Assembly (NCBI GenBank): GCA_900552145.1 | Contig: URYW01000003.1 | Span: 6,000 to 69,999, forward strand | Reading direction: 5' to 3' | DNA length: 64,000 bases | From: an uncultured Collinsella sp. | GTDB lineage: Bacteria > Actinomycetota > Coriobacteriia > Coriobacteriales > Coriobacteriaceae | Shown here: piece after piece, positions 25,383-34,387 of the stretch | Layout: each line of letters opens with the position of its first letter | How positions within the stretch are numbered: the stretch's first letter is position 1 | Position numbers and translations under genes: made by a program | The notes under the pieces: generated by a model | What the model saw: only the letters and a program-made list of their open reading frames with translations | Database searches by the model: none | Told to the model about the DNA's origin: nothing

Positions 25383-26813
25383 CTAGGCCAAATCTTCGCC
25401 GTTGGTGGCGATAACCTTCTTGTACCAGTCGAAGCTCTTCTTTTTGGAGCGCTTGAGGGTGCCGTTGCCCGCATCATCGCGGTCCACATAGATAAAGCCG
25501 TAGCGCTTGGACATCTCGCCCGTACCGGCGGATACCAGGTCGATCGGGCCCCAGGTGGTGTAGCCCAGCAGGTCAACGCCGTCCTCGGTCACCGCATCGC
25601 GCATCGCGGCGATATGCTGGCGCAGGTAGTCGATACGGTAGTCGTCGTTGATGGAACCATCCTCCTCGACAACATCCTTGGCGCCCAGACCGTTCTCAAC
25701 CACAAACAGCGGCTTCTGATAACGGTCGTACAGGTCGTTGAGCGTAATACGGAAGCCCAGCGGATCGATGGCCCAGCCCCACTGGCTCTCCTGCAGGTAG
25801 GGGTTCTTGGCGCCGGCGAAGGCGTTACCCTGGGTGCGCTCGACATCGGGGTTATCGGCACCGGCGGAGCAACGGGTGCTGTAATAGCTAAAGCTGATGA
25901 AGTCGACGGTGTTAGTGGCCAGGATCTCGCGGTCCTCGTCGGTCATGCCCACATCGATGCCTAGACGCTCGAGCTTCTTGACGGCATAGGTCGGGTAGTA
26001 GCCGCGACTCTGGACGTCGACGAAGAAGTAATTGTCCTGGTTGTCGAGCTGTGCCTGGCGCACATCGCCCGGACGGCAGCTGTAGGGGTAGTAGCTACCT
26101 GCGGCGAGCATGCAGCCGATCTTGATCTCGGGGTCGATCTCGTGGGCGATCTTGGTTGCCCAAGCGCTGGCGACAAGCTCGTTGTGAGCGGCAAGGTACT
26201 CGACGGCCTCCTTGTTCTCGCCCTCCTCAAAGACCAGACCGGCACCCATAAACGGCAGGTGCAGGATCATATTGATCTCGTTAAAGGTAAGCCAGTACTT
26301 CACCAGACCCTTGTAGCGGGTGAAGATCGTAGTCGCGAGGTTCTTGTAGAAGTCGATGAGCTTGCGATTGCGCCAGCCGCCGTACTCCTTGATGAGGTGA
26401 ATCGGGCAGTCGAAGTGCGTGATGGTCACGAGCGGCTCGATGCCGTGCGCCTGACACTCACGGAACACGTCCTCGTAGAAGGCCAGGCCAGCCTCGTTGG
26501 GCTCGGTCTCGTCGCCGTTGGGGAAGATGCGGGTCCAAGCCAGGCTCATACGGAAGGTCTTAAAGCCCATCTCGGCAAAGAGGGCGATGTCCTCCTTGTA
26601 GTGGTGATAGAAATCGATGCCGGTCTGCGCGGGATAGTAATAGCCGTCCTCGAAGTCGAGCATCTTGCGCTGGCCGGAGACCACCGCATAGCGCTCGGGG
26701 CCGTGCGGAGCCACGTCCACGTTGGCAAGGCCGCGGCCGTCCACGTCGTAGGCGCCCTCGCACTGGTTAGCAGCCGTCGCGCCGCCCCACAGAAAGTCAT
26801 TACGGAAAGCCAT
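25383..26813 (-). CDS. GH1 6-phospho-beta-glucosidase, second copy
   Basis: This 476-residue enzyme has the GH1 N-terminus FLWGGATAANQCEGAY, acid/base Glu179 in TFNEIN, nucleophile Glu373 in VVENGLG, and the phospho-sugar loop region near KRSKKKSFDWYKKVIATNG. It should split 6-phospho-beta-glucosides in the cytoplasm. Unlike the enzyme at 4205 it has no PTS partner nearby and appears monocistronic. The two are paralogues rather than a recent duplication, since many residues differ. Start ATG 26813 has GAAAGGA upstream. Confidence 0.9.
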   Translation of the reverse strand: MAFRNDFLWGGATAANQCEGAYDVDGRGLANVDVAPHGPERYAVVSGQRKMLDFEDGYYYPAQTGIDFYHHYKEDIALFAEMGFKTFRMSLAWTRIFPNGDETEPNEAGLAFYEDVFRECQAHGIEPLVTITHFDCPIHLIKEYGGWRNRKLIDFYKNLATTIFTRYKGLVKYWLTFNEINMILHLPFMGAGLVFEEGENKEAVEYLAAHNELVASAWATKIAHEIDPEIKIGCMLAAGSYYPYSCRPGDVRQAQLDNQDNYFFVDVQSRGYYPTYAVKKLERLGIDVGMTDEDREILATNTVDFISFSYYSTRCSAGADNPDVERTQGNAFAGAKNPYLQESQWGWAIDPLGFRITLNDLYDRYQKPLFVVENGLGAKDVVEEDGSINDDYRIDYLRQHIAAMRDAVTEDGVDLLGYTTWGPIDLVSAGTGEMSKRYGFIYVDRDDAGNGTLKRSKKKSFDWYKKVIATNGEDLA

Positions 26814-26971
26814 GCATCAATCCTTTCGCACGCTGTTGTCATAGGCTCAGTATCCCTACAAACAACGCGTCGCTCAACGGCAACGACGCAGGCCGATACT
26901 TCTTTTCACGCGCGGGTGCTCGGCAGCCGCCCCGTCTGACACTTTTTGATACCCGCCTGCCCAAACCACCA

Positions 26972-27163
26972 ACCACCACAAAGGGGACGGGCACCTTTGT
27001 GGTGGTTTGGGCAGGTTTGTCTCGATCTGTAACAGTTAGGCAGCCAAAACCGGGCCTGGTGTTACAGATCGAGATTTTCGGACGGCCCTCTACGGTTTGT
27101 CTCGATCTGTAACAGGTAGAGACGATTTAGCCCGCTAGATGTTACAGATCGAAACAGAAGATT
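26972..27163. repeat. Composite repeat, upstream copy beside the ATPase gene
   Basis: Contains a 13-base stem (ACCACCACAAAGG at 26972-26984 with 26994-27006) and two hairpins with TCTCGATCTGTAACA arms (27020-27034/27060-27074 and 27100-27114/27140-27152). The whole unit recurs at 28394-28582 with high identity. The gene-free stretch 26814-27282 also holds the upstream region of the GH1 gene, a DUF4867 gene fragment and a purine-rich leader. Confidence 0.85.
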
Positions 27164-27231
27164 CTAGTCGCAGGCGATGTCGAGGTTCTTGCCGATGAGG
27201 TCCACGCAGCCGCCCTCTCCGGCGGGATATT
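27164..27231 (-). pseudogene. Fragment of a DUF4867 gene 3' end
   Basis: On the minus strand the last 18 or so codons before a TAG at 27164-27166 read GGCVDLIGKNLDIACD, matching GGYVGLIGKNLDIAVD at the C-terminus of the intact gene at 28583. Upstream of this the match stops and the ATPase gene region begins. It is a relic of a second copy. Confidence 0.8.
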
Positions 27232-27282
27232 TGACTGAATAGGAAAGAAAGGAAAAAATAGGAAAAAAAGGAAAGGAGACTC

Positions 27283-28389
27283 ATGACTGAAACCATCTTC
27301 TCCCCCTCATTTGGAAATCGCCCGTCCTATCTGGTGGGGCGCGGGAGCGTGATTTCGACATTCATCTCCGGCCTTGAGCAGGAGCCGGGCAATCGAGACC
27401 GAGCCATGCTCATGCTCGGCCAGCGAGGCAGCGGCAAAACGGTTCTGCTGTGGGAACTTGCCGATCGCGCACGCAAGCTCGGCTTTGTTGTCGCCACGCC
27501 CACCGTAGCCTCCGAGGATATGCTCGAGCGCATTGTTGAGAAAATCCAGGAAGCAGGCGAGCCGTACGTCAATAAACGCCGCCTTCCCAAACTCACAAGC
27601 GGCAGTCTAAGTGTTTTTGGGTTCTCGGCAGGCCTCGAGTTCACACGAGACGTGCAGGAGACCAAGAGCTTTCAGTTCAAACTCACGCAGCTCGCGCGCA
27701 AACTGACCGAGCAGGGACACGGCACCCTCATCCTCATCGACGAGCTCCAAGCAAATTCACCCGAGATCAGACAGCTCGTCACCGCCTATCAAGAGCTCGT
27801 CGGCGAGGGACTCAACGTCGCGCTCGTCATGGCGGGCCTCCCGGGAGCAGTCTCCGCGACACTCAACGACCGCGTACTGACATTTCTCAACCGCGCATGC
27901 AAAGTCACGCTCGAACCGCTTTCAGTCGGAGATGTCGATGCATATTATCAACGGGCTTTCGAAGAGCTCAACCTTGATATTCCAGGCGATCTTCGCCTCC
28001 GTGCCGCTCGTGCAACCCAAGGTTCGCCCTATATGCTGCAGCTCATCGGCTACAACATCGCCAATCGTTGCGAGGCCGGAAAACGCGTAACGCCAGAGCA
28101 AGTCGACGGAGCTATCGAAGCGTCAAAGGCCGATTTCGAAAACGATGTTTGTGAAACGACGCTCGCCGCGCTATCGGACCAAGACGTCGCGTTTCTCGAC
28201 GCAATGATTGATGACGAAGACGCCGTCTCGCGCATTTCCGATGTTGCGAAGCGCATGTCAGTCACACCCGACTATGCGCAAAAGTATCGCCGTCGCCTCA
28301 TCGACGCCGGCGTTATCGAACAAGCGCGCCGCGGTTACGTGCGTTTCGCTGTTCCATATATGGCCGACTATCTGCGCAGCCAGCTCTAG
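27283..28389 (+). CDS. AAA ATPase with C-terminal winged helix, inserted between repeats
   Basis: The 368-residue protein has Walker A GQRGSGKT at residues 46-53, Walker B LILIDEL near residue 150, a sensor-like region (VALVMAGLPG) and a C-terminal winged-helix-like segment (SRISDVAKRMSVTPDYAQKY). This is the layout of Orc1/Cdc6-like or archaeal-type STAND/AAA ATPases found as orphan genes; its role is unknown. An extended purine-rich leader with AAAGGAGA precedes the ATG. It is opposite in direction to its neighbours and lies between two copies of a 190-base repeat, with a gene fragment on its left, so it looks acquired. Confidence 0.8.
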   Translation: MTETIFSPSFGNRPSYLVGRGSVISTFISGLEQEPGNRDRAMLMLGQRGSGKTVLLWELADRARKLGFVVATPTVASEDMLERIVEKIQEAGEPYVNKRRLPKLTSGSLSVFGFSAGLEFTRDVQETKSFQFKLTQLARKLTEQGHGTLILIDELQANSPEIRQLVTAYQELVGEGLNVALVMAGLPGAVSATLNDRVLTFLNRACKVTLEPLSVGDVDAYYQRAFEELNLDIPGDLRLRAARATQGSPYMLQLIGYNIANRCEAGKRVTPEQVDGAIEASKADFENDVCETTLAALSDQDVAFLDAMIDDEDAVSRISDVAKRMSVTPDYAQKYRRRLIDAGVIEQARRGYVRFAVPYMADYLRSQL

Positions 28390-28393
28390 GCAG

Positions 28394-28582
28394 CCACCAC
28401 AAAGGGGACAGGCACCTTTGTGGTGGTTGGGGCGGTTTGTCTCGATCTGTAACAGTTAGGCCGTCAAAATCGGGCCTGGTGTTACAGATCGAGATTTTCG
28501 GGCGGCCTCTACGGTATGTCTCGATCTGTAACAGGTAGAAACGATTTAGCCCGCTGGATGTTACAGATCGAGACAGAAGATT
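28394..28582. repeat. Composite repeat, downstream copy beside the ATPase gene
   Basis: Begins five bases after the ATPase stop and ends at the stop of the DUF4867 gene. Same order as the copy at 26972: CCACCACAAAGG hairpin (28394-28426) and two TCTCGATCTGTAACA hairpins (28440-28494 and 28519-28573), with arms kept and loops slightly changed. Confidence 0.85.
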
Positions 28583-29227
28583 CTAGTCCACGGCGATGTC
28601 GAGGTTCTTACCGATGAGGCCCACATAACCGCCTTCGGCAGCCTTGGGGCTGTCAGCATGGCAGAGGACCCACTTGTCGGCCTTCCAGTAGCAGTAGCTG
28701 TCACCGGCGGCAGGCATGTCGGCTGCAGCCTCGGGGCGCGGGCCGTTGGTGCCGGCGGGCAGCGCCACCATCACCTGGAAGCCGCCGTCGTCGACCATGC
28801 AGGGCGTGTAGTGGAGCGTGGTGTTGAAAACCTCAACAAGCGTGCCGGCCGGCACGCGGAACGCCTTGACGCACGCGGTATCGAGCTTGCCGTCCTCGAT
28901 CTCCCAGCGATGCGCCACAAGCAGGATAAAGTCGCGGGCGCCCAGGTTGAACTCGCTCGCGCGGTGGTACTCCAGGCAGTCGAGACGCGTGTTGTGGCCG
29001 TTGCACCAGCCCAGCTGGAAGGGACGACCGCCAAACATGAGAAAGCCCAGCTTATCGGCATCCATGACACCCTCGAGCTCGGGCGCGGAGGCCACATACT
29101 TGCTGCCCTCGGGGACGGGCGTGGAGGCAAGTGCCTCGAGCACGGGCGACGTAAGCTCGGACGGAACGTTATCCCAAACGTTGCCATAGGACTTGAACTC
29201 GGGATCAGAGACAGAGTAGATATGCAT
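28583..29227 (-). CDS. DUF4867 family protein
   Basis: The 214-residue protein MHIYSVSDPEFKSYGNV has the whole-length pattern of DUF4867, a cytoplasmic cupin-like family of unknown function. Notable stretches are LGWCNGHNTRLDCLEYHRASEFN and TLHYTPCMVDDGGFQVMVALP, with several His, Glu and Cys residues placed as possible metal ligands. No biochemical role is known to me. The ATG at 29227 follows AGGAG by six bases. Its 3' end is partly duplicated at 27164. Confidence 0.82.
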   Translation of the reverse strand: MHIYSVSDPEFKSYGNVWDNVPSELTSPVLEALASTPVPEGSKYVASAPELEGVMDADKLGFLMFGGRPFQLGWCNGHNTRLDCLEYHRASEFNLGARDFILLVAHRWEIEDGKLDTACVKAFRVPAGTLVEVFNTTLHYTPCMVDDGGFQVMVALPAGTNGPRPEAAADMPAAGDSYCYWKADKWVLCHADSPKAAEGGYVGLIGKNLDIAVD

Positions 29228-29266
29228 GTTCGCTCCTGTTCGTTTGTGTGACAGTATGAACATTCT

Positions 29267-29282
29267 AGAACAATCTTGTTCT
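29267..29282. promoter_or_regulatory. Perfect palindrome upstream of the DUF4867 gene
   Basis: AGAACAATCTTGTTCT (7-base arms, 2-base spacer) lies 40 bases before the start, next to TAGAAT on the minus strand. It has the form of an operator; the regulator is unknown. Confidence 0.45.
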
Positions 29283-29299
29283 GTTTTGAGCACTCGGCA

Positions 29300-29332
29300 T
29301 AAAAAAGCGCTCCGCAAAGAGCGGGAGCGCTT
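29300..29332 (-). terminator. Terminator of luxS
   Basis: AAGCGCTCC and complement form a 9-base stem followed on the minus strand by six T, 30 bases after the luxS stop. Confidence 0.85.
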
Positions 29333-29362
29333 CTGGCACAAACGTTATTCCTGCAAGCAGCC

Positions 29363-29851
29363 TTACGCCTGCTGATAGTGCAGGTGCTTCTCGTCGATAT
29401 CGGCCAGGTCACGGTCGAGATAGCGGCGCGCGAGCCAGTTTGCCATGGGGAGGTTCTGGTCCAGGTAGTTACCGCACTCCTCGGGAGCGGCTCCGGGGAC
29501 ATCGCCCTCAAAGCCGGCGACAAACTCGAACAGCTCACGCACGAGCGGCAGAATCTCCTCGCTCGTCACCTCGCCAAACACGACGAGATAAAAGCCCGTG
29601 CGGCAGCCCATGGGGCCAAAGTAGACAATGCGGCTCGACCACTCGGCATGATTGCGAAGGAACGTCGCGCCCAAGTGCTCGATGGTGTGGCACTCGGCCG
29701 TGTTCATAACCGGCTCCTTATTGGGCGTGGTCAGGCGCAGGTCAAAGGTGGTGACGGCGGCGCCGGTCGCCGGATCGCGGTCGATGCGGCTCACATACAC
29801 GCCGGGCTCAAGCAGCAGATGGTCAACGGAAAAACTCGCGATGCGCTCCAT
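29363..29851 (-). CDS. luxS: S-ribosylhomocysteine lyase
   Basis: LuxS (162 residues) splits S-ribosylhomocysteine into homocysteine and DPD, the precursor of autoinducer-2. The zinc ligands are His55 and His59 in HTIEH and Cys126 in ECGNYLDQNL; the catalytic Cys83 is in GCRTGFY. The gene appears to be monocistronic, with a terminator behind it and a GGGACGGGG hairpin before it. No pfs gene is adjacent, although a nucleoside hydrolase lies upstream. Confidence 0.96.
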   Translation of the reverse strand: MERIASFSVDHLLLEPGVYVSRIDRDPATGAAVTTFDLRLTTPNKEPVMNTAECHTIEHLGATFLRNHAEWSSRIVYFGPMGCRTGFYLVVFGEVTSEEILPLVRELFEFVAGFEGDVPGAAPEECGNYLDQNLPMANWLARRYLDRDLADIDEKHLHYQQA

Positions 29852-29874
29852 GGAAAATCCTCTCGATAGTCAAA

Positions 29875-29946
29875 TTGGGACGAGGCTCTTTTAGCTGGTT
29901 CGAATGGTCGCACCAATCATACCAGTCAAAAAAGCCCCGTCCCAAA
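29875..29946 (-). terminator. Hairpin of the GGGACGGGGCT family between nucleoside hydrolase and luxS
   Basis: Arms TTGGGACGAGGCTCTTTT and a complement with two mismatches enclose an inner ACCAGT/AGCTGGT pairing. Position suggests it ends the nucleoside hydrolase transcript. Related to 11222-11330. Confidence 0.6.
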
Positions 29947-29954
29947 AAGACAAC

Positions 29955-30929
29955 TTAGCCCAGGACGCGGGCCATGCGCGTCTTGAACTCGGACAGGAAG
30001 CGCGGGGCATCCACGGTCAGCGCCACAAGCGCGCTCTTGTCCGGATCGGATAGGCGGCGCTCGTCGCAAATGGTGCGGCCTCGATACTCGCCCAGCAGAT
30101 CAACACGCAGATTACAGCCGAGCGCGCCCACGAGCGTGGGGTCGATCGCCACGGCAACGGCCAGCGGATCGTGCAGCGCACAACCACCCAGGTAGGGGGC
30201 GTTCATCTCGTACGAGCCAATGTAGTGCTCCACCATGCTCGCAAACGCGCAACCGGCCATGGTGCCCGAGCCCGTCCAGCCGGCAATGTCGCGACGCGTG
30301 AGCACCACGCGATGCGTCACATCCAGACCCACCATAGTGAGCTTGCGGCCCGAACGCAGCACGGCATCGGCCGCCTCGGGATCGCTTGCCATGTTGGCCT
30401 CGGCACCCGCACTCACGTTTCCGGGCACGGTAAGCGCACCGCCCATCACAACCACGCGACCGATAGACATCATCGCCGCCGCATCGCGCTCCAAGGCAAG
30501 TGCCAGGTTGGAGAGCGGACCGGTCGCCACGTAGATCAGATCGGGGCCATAGGTGCGCGCGGCATCGATCAGATAATCGACCGCCGCGTTGCCATCAGCC
30601 GACGTCGCCCCCACCGGCTCGTACGGCGACGCGGGCACGCTCGCCCCGCCAATGCCGTTCTTGCCGTGGATGAGCGTGGTGGACGCCGGCGGTGTATAGG
30701 GCTCAGTCGCCTTAATGGGACGATCGGCGCCCAGGTACACCGGAATCTCGGGGCGACCCAGCAGATCGAGCACTGCCAGGCAGTTGTGCGCCGATTGCTC
30801 GACGCGCACGTTGCCAAAGCACGTGGTGATGCCCACGAGCTCCACCTCGGGGCTCGCGATGGCATAGGCAAGCGCCATCGCATCGTCCACGCCCATATCC
30901 AGATCAAGGATCAGCTTCTTGATTGCCAT
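29955..30929 (-). CDS. Ribonucleoside hydrolase
   Basis: The 324-residue protein belongs to the inosine-uridine nucleoside N-ribohydrolases, which split nucleosides into base and ribose. The Ca2+-binding motif DLDMGVDDAMAL (Asp9, 11, 15, 16) is at the N-terminus, and NVSAGAEANMASDPEAA with a downstream Asp-rich HDPLAVA block completes the metal and ribose site. Ribokinase is encoded 30 bases upstream in the same direction, so ribose released here would be phosphorylated at once. Base preference cannot be read. Confidence 0.9.
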   Translation of the reverse strand: MAIKKLILDLDMGVDDAMALAYAIASPEVELVGITTCFGNVRVEQSAHNCLAVLDLLGRPEIPVYLGADRPIKATEPYTPPASTTLIHGKNGIGGASVPASPYEPVGATSADGNAAVDYLIDAARTYGPDLIYVATGPLSNLALALERDAAAMMSIGRVVVMGGALTVPGNVSAGAEANMASDPEAADAVLRSGRKLTMVGLDVTHRVVLTRRDIAGWTGSGTMAGCAFASMVEHYIGSYEMNAPYLGGCALHDPLAVAVAIDPTLVGALGCNLRVDLLGEYRGRTICDERRLSDPDKSALVALTVDAPRFLSEFKTRMARVLG

Positions 30930-30959
30930 TGTTCTACTCCGCTTCTCCGTCTTTATCGT

Positions 30960-31922
30960 TTAACCAAACCAATGTTCAACTTCGGCGCGCGTGGGAATCG
31001 ACTGTTGCGCGCCCAAGCGCGACACCGTCACCGCCGAGGCGCGTGCACCCGCCGCCATGCACTCAAAGAGCGGCAAGCCCTCTAAGCGAGCCGCGGCAAG
31101 CGCACCGATAAACGTATCGCCCGCGGCCGTCGTATCGACCAACGTGTTCGATAGTGCCGGCATGTGCAGCAGCTCACCGCCATCGCCGAGCGCAACCGAG
31201 CCGGCGCCGCCCAGCGTGATGACCGCAGCTCCGGCACCCTTGGCGAGCAGGGCATTGAGCGCCGCGGCGCAGCTCTCATCGTCCTTGGGCAGGATACCCG
31301 TCAGAACCTGGCACTCGGTCTCGTTGGGGCAGACCAAGTCGATCGCAGGCCAGGCCTCCGCAGGCAACTCACAGGCAGGCGCTGGATTAAAGATCGTATA
31401 GAACCCCAGCTCGTGAGCGCAAACAAGCGCCTCGGCAGTCGCTGCAAGGTCACATTCGCCCTGGGCGATAAAAACGCTGCCAGCCGCCGGAGCGAACTCG
31501 CATGCATCGCCATCGAACTCATCGGCCACCAGGTGCCTCAGCACGCAGGCAACGTCCTCGCCCGCAAGCGCATGGTTAGCGCCCGGCGACAGCACGATGC
31601 GGTTGTCGCCCTCACAGCGAATGATGGTCGCCGTGCCCGTCTCCACGTCATCGCGAAGCGCCACAAACTCAACGCCCACGCCGGCATCCTGAAGCCCCGC
31701 CACGAGCACATCGCCAAACGCATCGCGCCCGACCGCGCCAATCATGCACGTGCGCGCACCCATGCGCGCGGCGGCGACGGCCTGGTTAGCGCCCTTGCCA
31801 CCGGCGTTGGTGATAAAACCGCTGCCGCCGACGGTCTCACCCGCGCGCGGCATGCGCTCGCACGCCACCGAAAGGTCCATGTTCATGCTGCCGAACACCG
31901 CAACGATGCCGCGATCTGCCAT
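30960..31922 (-). CDS. rbsK: Ribokinase
   Basis: This 320-residue PfkB-family kinase phosphorylates ribose (or a related pentose) with ATP. Signatures are GGKGANQAVAAARMG near residue 41 and the second PfkB motif DTTAAGDTFIGALAA with the catalytic Asp. The ATG at 31922 is chosen for AGGAGG five bases upstream; the frame extends to 31976. With the nucleoside hydrolase downstream it forms a two-gene nucleoside-ribose salvage operon. The 187-base divergent region to the acyltransferase gene must hold both promoters. Confidence 0.9.
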   Translation of the reverse strand: MADRGIVAVFGSMNMDLSVACERMPRAGETVGGSGFITNAGGKGANQAVAAARMGARTCMIGAVGRDAFGDVLVAGLQDAGVGVEFVALRDDVETGTATIIRCEGDNRIVLSPGANHALAGEDVACVLRHLVADEFDGDACEFAPAAGSVFIAQGECDLAATAEALVCAHELGFYTIFNPAPACELPAEAWPAIDLVCPNETECQVLTGILPKDDESCAAALNALLAKGAGAAVITLGGAGSVALGDGGELLHMPALSNTLVDTTAAGDTFIGALAAARLEGLPLFECMAAGARASAVTVSRLGAQQSIPTRAEVEHWFG

Positions 31923-32109
31923 GGAAACCTCCTCATCTGCGGGCCTTATGCCCACCGTCGGCCGTCGATCGTGCACTCTCGCACCCCCTATAACTTTAGT
32001 TCACTTTGATGTGGACGCGCGCTTGAGCTTGCGCCAGCAGCAAGCATTCACAGGAGCAGGCAGTTACAATGAAGGCGTGCTGATTATTCTCGTCATTGGA
32101 TGATGTTTT

Positions 32110-34326
32110 ATGGAACAACTCTCGCAATCGGGCTCGCGCGGTCGACGCCGCACGGGCAACGAGCCGGCGCCGCACAAACGTGTGAAGGGCGAACGCCGTG
32201 CCAACGAGCCGCGACGCACCGCGAGCCCCCATCGCGCTTCTGCTAACAACGCGGGCCGCGCCCACACTCCCGCCGCGGAGCAGACGCCCGCTCGCCCCAA
32301 GTCCCGCTACATCCCTGCGCTCGACGGTCTGCGTACGCTCGCCGTCGTCGCAGTGGTGCTCTATCACCTTAACCTCACGTGGGCTCAGGGCGGCCTGCTT
32401 GGCGTCACGATCTTCTTTGTGCTTTCGGGCTATCTGATCACGCGCTTGCTGCTCAACGAAGTCGCTAAGACCGGCCGCATCGACCTCAAGAGCTTCTGGA
32501 TTCGCCGCATCCGTCGCCTAGTCCCCGCCGTGGTAACGGTAGTGTTTGTAACCTGCGCGCTGTGCACTATCTTTAACCACGTGATGCTCACCAAGATGCG
32601 CCCCGACATCCTGCCGTCGCTGCTGTTCTTCAACAACTGGTGGCAGATTGCCCAAAACGTCTCGTACTTCAATGCTCTGGGCGACCCCTCGCCGCTCACG
32701 CACTTTTGGTCGCTTGCCATCGAGGAACAGTTCTACCTGATTTGGCCGCCACTGCTGTTTGCCATGGTATCCATGCATGTGAGCAAACCCAACACGCGCC
32801 GCGTGGTTCTGGGCCTTGCCGCGGTATCTGCCCTCGCCATGATGGTGCTTTACAACCCTGCCGCCGACCCCAGCCGCGTGTACTACGGCACCGACACCCG
32901 TGTGTTCTCGCTGCTGCTGGGTGCCTGGATGGCCTTTATCCCCGATCGCGACCTGGCGCCGGTGCGCCTCGCTCGTCGTTTGGGGCTCAATCGCCTAGCT
33001 GGCGCCGCCAAGCACGGCAAGAACGCCGAGGGCAAGCCTGGCGAGAAGGCCGACGAAGCAGCCGAGACCGCACCGGCACAGCCGAGCGCCCTCGTGCGCT
33101 TTTGGTCCTCGCCCGCATCCATCGATGTGTTGGGCGTCGTGGGCCTGGTTGGCCTTGCCGCCATGGTCGCGCTCACCAACGGCTACACCGCCTTCCAGTA
33201 TCGCGGAGGCACGCTGTTATGCTCCGTCCTCACGCTCATGGTCATCGCGGCCTGCGTGCAGCCCCAGGGAATGGTTGCCCGCGCGCTGTCCGCCGAGCCA
33301 CTCGTGTGGGTTGGCAAGCGCTCGTACAGCATCTACCTGTGGCACTATCCGCTGCTGTTGCTCATGAACCCGGTCGCCAACATCAACGACACGCCCTGGT
33401 GGCAGTATATCTTGCAGGTACTTGTGGTGGTCGCCGTGGCCGAATGCTCATATCGCTTTATCGAGACGCCGTTTAGAAAGGGCGCCTTTGGGCGCACCGT
33501 GTCCGAGTTCCGCGACGGCACCACCACGCCCGCCAACTGGGCACGCGCGCACGTCCCTGTCTGCGCAGCCTGCGCTGTCGTGTTGGTCGTTGCACTGGGC
33601 GGCCTGATCTTTGTGCCCGAGACGTCTGCGCTGAGCGGCGAGGGCGCCGAAGTTCTGAACAAGGAAGCCAAAAACACCGCTCCCACCGACCAGCAGGCGG
33701 CCGACGACACCGACAAGGACAACGACGGCTTCCCCGATGGCTCCTACGATCTGCTTATGATCGGCGACTCCGTGTCGCTGCGTGCCGTAGACACCTTTGA
33801 CGGCGTGTTCCCGCACAGCCATATCGATGCCGAAAAGGGCCGCCAGTTTGATGCGGGCCGCACGACATTTGAGGGCTATATCCAGCAGAACCTTGCCGGC
33901 AAGATCGTGGTCTTTGCCCTGGGCACCAACGGCTTGGTAACCGACGACCAGATCGACGCCATCATGGCCGATGCGGGAGATAAGCGTATTGTGGTGTTTG
34001 TGAACACGCGCAGCCCGCAGCCGTGGGTTGGCTCTACCAACCAGGCCATCGCCAACGCCGCTACGCGCTACAAGAACGTACGCGTTATCGACTGGTACGG
34101 ATACAGTGCCAACCGCAACGACCTGTTCGATGGCGATGGCACGCACCTATCGACCACTGGCGTGACTGAGTACCTCAACTTGATCCACGATGCAGTCAAG
34201 AAGGACCTGCCCGTACACCCCGAGGATCACGTCAACGATCCGCAGCCAGCAGCCGTCAAGTCTGCCACCGACGCGCTCGTCAATGCGCTTGCCTTCAAGC
34301 CGCACAAGCTGGGCGCCGACAAGTAA
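32110..34326 (+). CDS. OatA-like membrane acyltransferase with C-terminal SGNH domain
   Basis: The 738-residue protein has an Arg-rich cytoplasmic N-terminus of about 65 residues, an acyltransferase_3 membrane domain (DGLRTLAVVAVVLYHL ... FWSLAIEEQFYLIWP, residues 75-450) and an extracytoplasmic SGNH-type domain with IGDSVSLR (nucleophile Ser) and GDGTHLS (catalytic His) near the end. Proteins of this build O-acetylate peptidoglycan or other wall glycans, giving lysozyme resistance. A basic/acidic loop with EGKPGEKADEAAETA interrupts the membrane domain near residue 300. The ribosome site is weak. Substrate is inferred from the family. Confidence 0.85.
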   Translation: MEQLSQSGSRGRRRTGNEPAPHKRVKGERRANEPRRTASPHRASANNAGRAHTPAAEQTPARPKSRYIPALDGLRTLAVVAVVLYHLNLTWAQGGLLGVTIFFVLSGYLITRLLLNEVAKTGRIDLKSFWIRRIRRLVPAVVTVVFVTCALCTIFNHVMLTKMRPDILPSLLFFNNWWQIAQNVSYFNALGDPSPLTHFWSLAIEEQFYLIWPPLLFAMVSMHVSKPNTRRVVLGLAAVSALAMMVLYNPAADPSRVYYGTDTRVFSLLLGAWMAFIPDRDLAPVRLARRLGLNRLAGAAKHGKNAEGKPGEKADEAAETAPAQPSALVRFWSSPASIDVLGVVGLVGLAAMVALTNGYTAFQYRGGTLLCSVLTLMVIAACVQPQGMVARALSAEPLVWVGKRSYSIYLWHYPLLLLMNPVANINDTPWWQYILQVLVVVAVAECSYRFIETPFRKGAFGRTVSEFRDGTTTPANWARAHVPVCAACAVVLVVALGGLIFVPETSALSGEGAEVLNKEAKNTAPTDQQAADDTDKDNDGFPDGSYDLLMIGDSVSLRAVDTFDGVFPHSHIDAEKGRQFDAGRTTFEGYIQQNLAGKIVVFALGTNGLVTDDQIDAIMADAGDKRIVVFVNTRSPQPWVGSTNQAIANAATRYKNVRVIDWYGYSANRNDLFDGDGTHLSTTGVTEYLNLIHDAVKKDLPVHPEDHVNDPQPAAVKSATDALVNALAFKPHKLGADK

Positions 34327-34387
34327 CCTGCAGCAAACAACCCAAAATCACTCTATTCGAGCCGGCCCCAAGAGGTCGTGGGCAAAA

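Noticed and set aside
29267..29282. LexA (SOS) box before the DUF4867 gene.
   Set aside because: The spacing between GAAC and GTTC is six bases rather than four, and the gene is not SOS-like.
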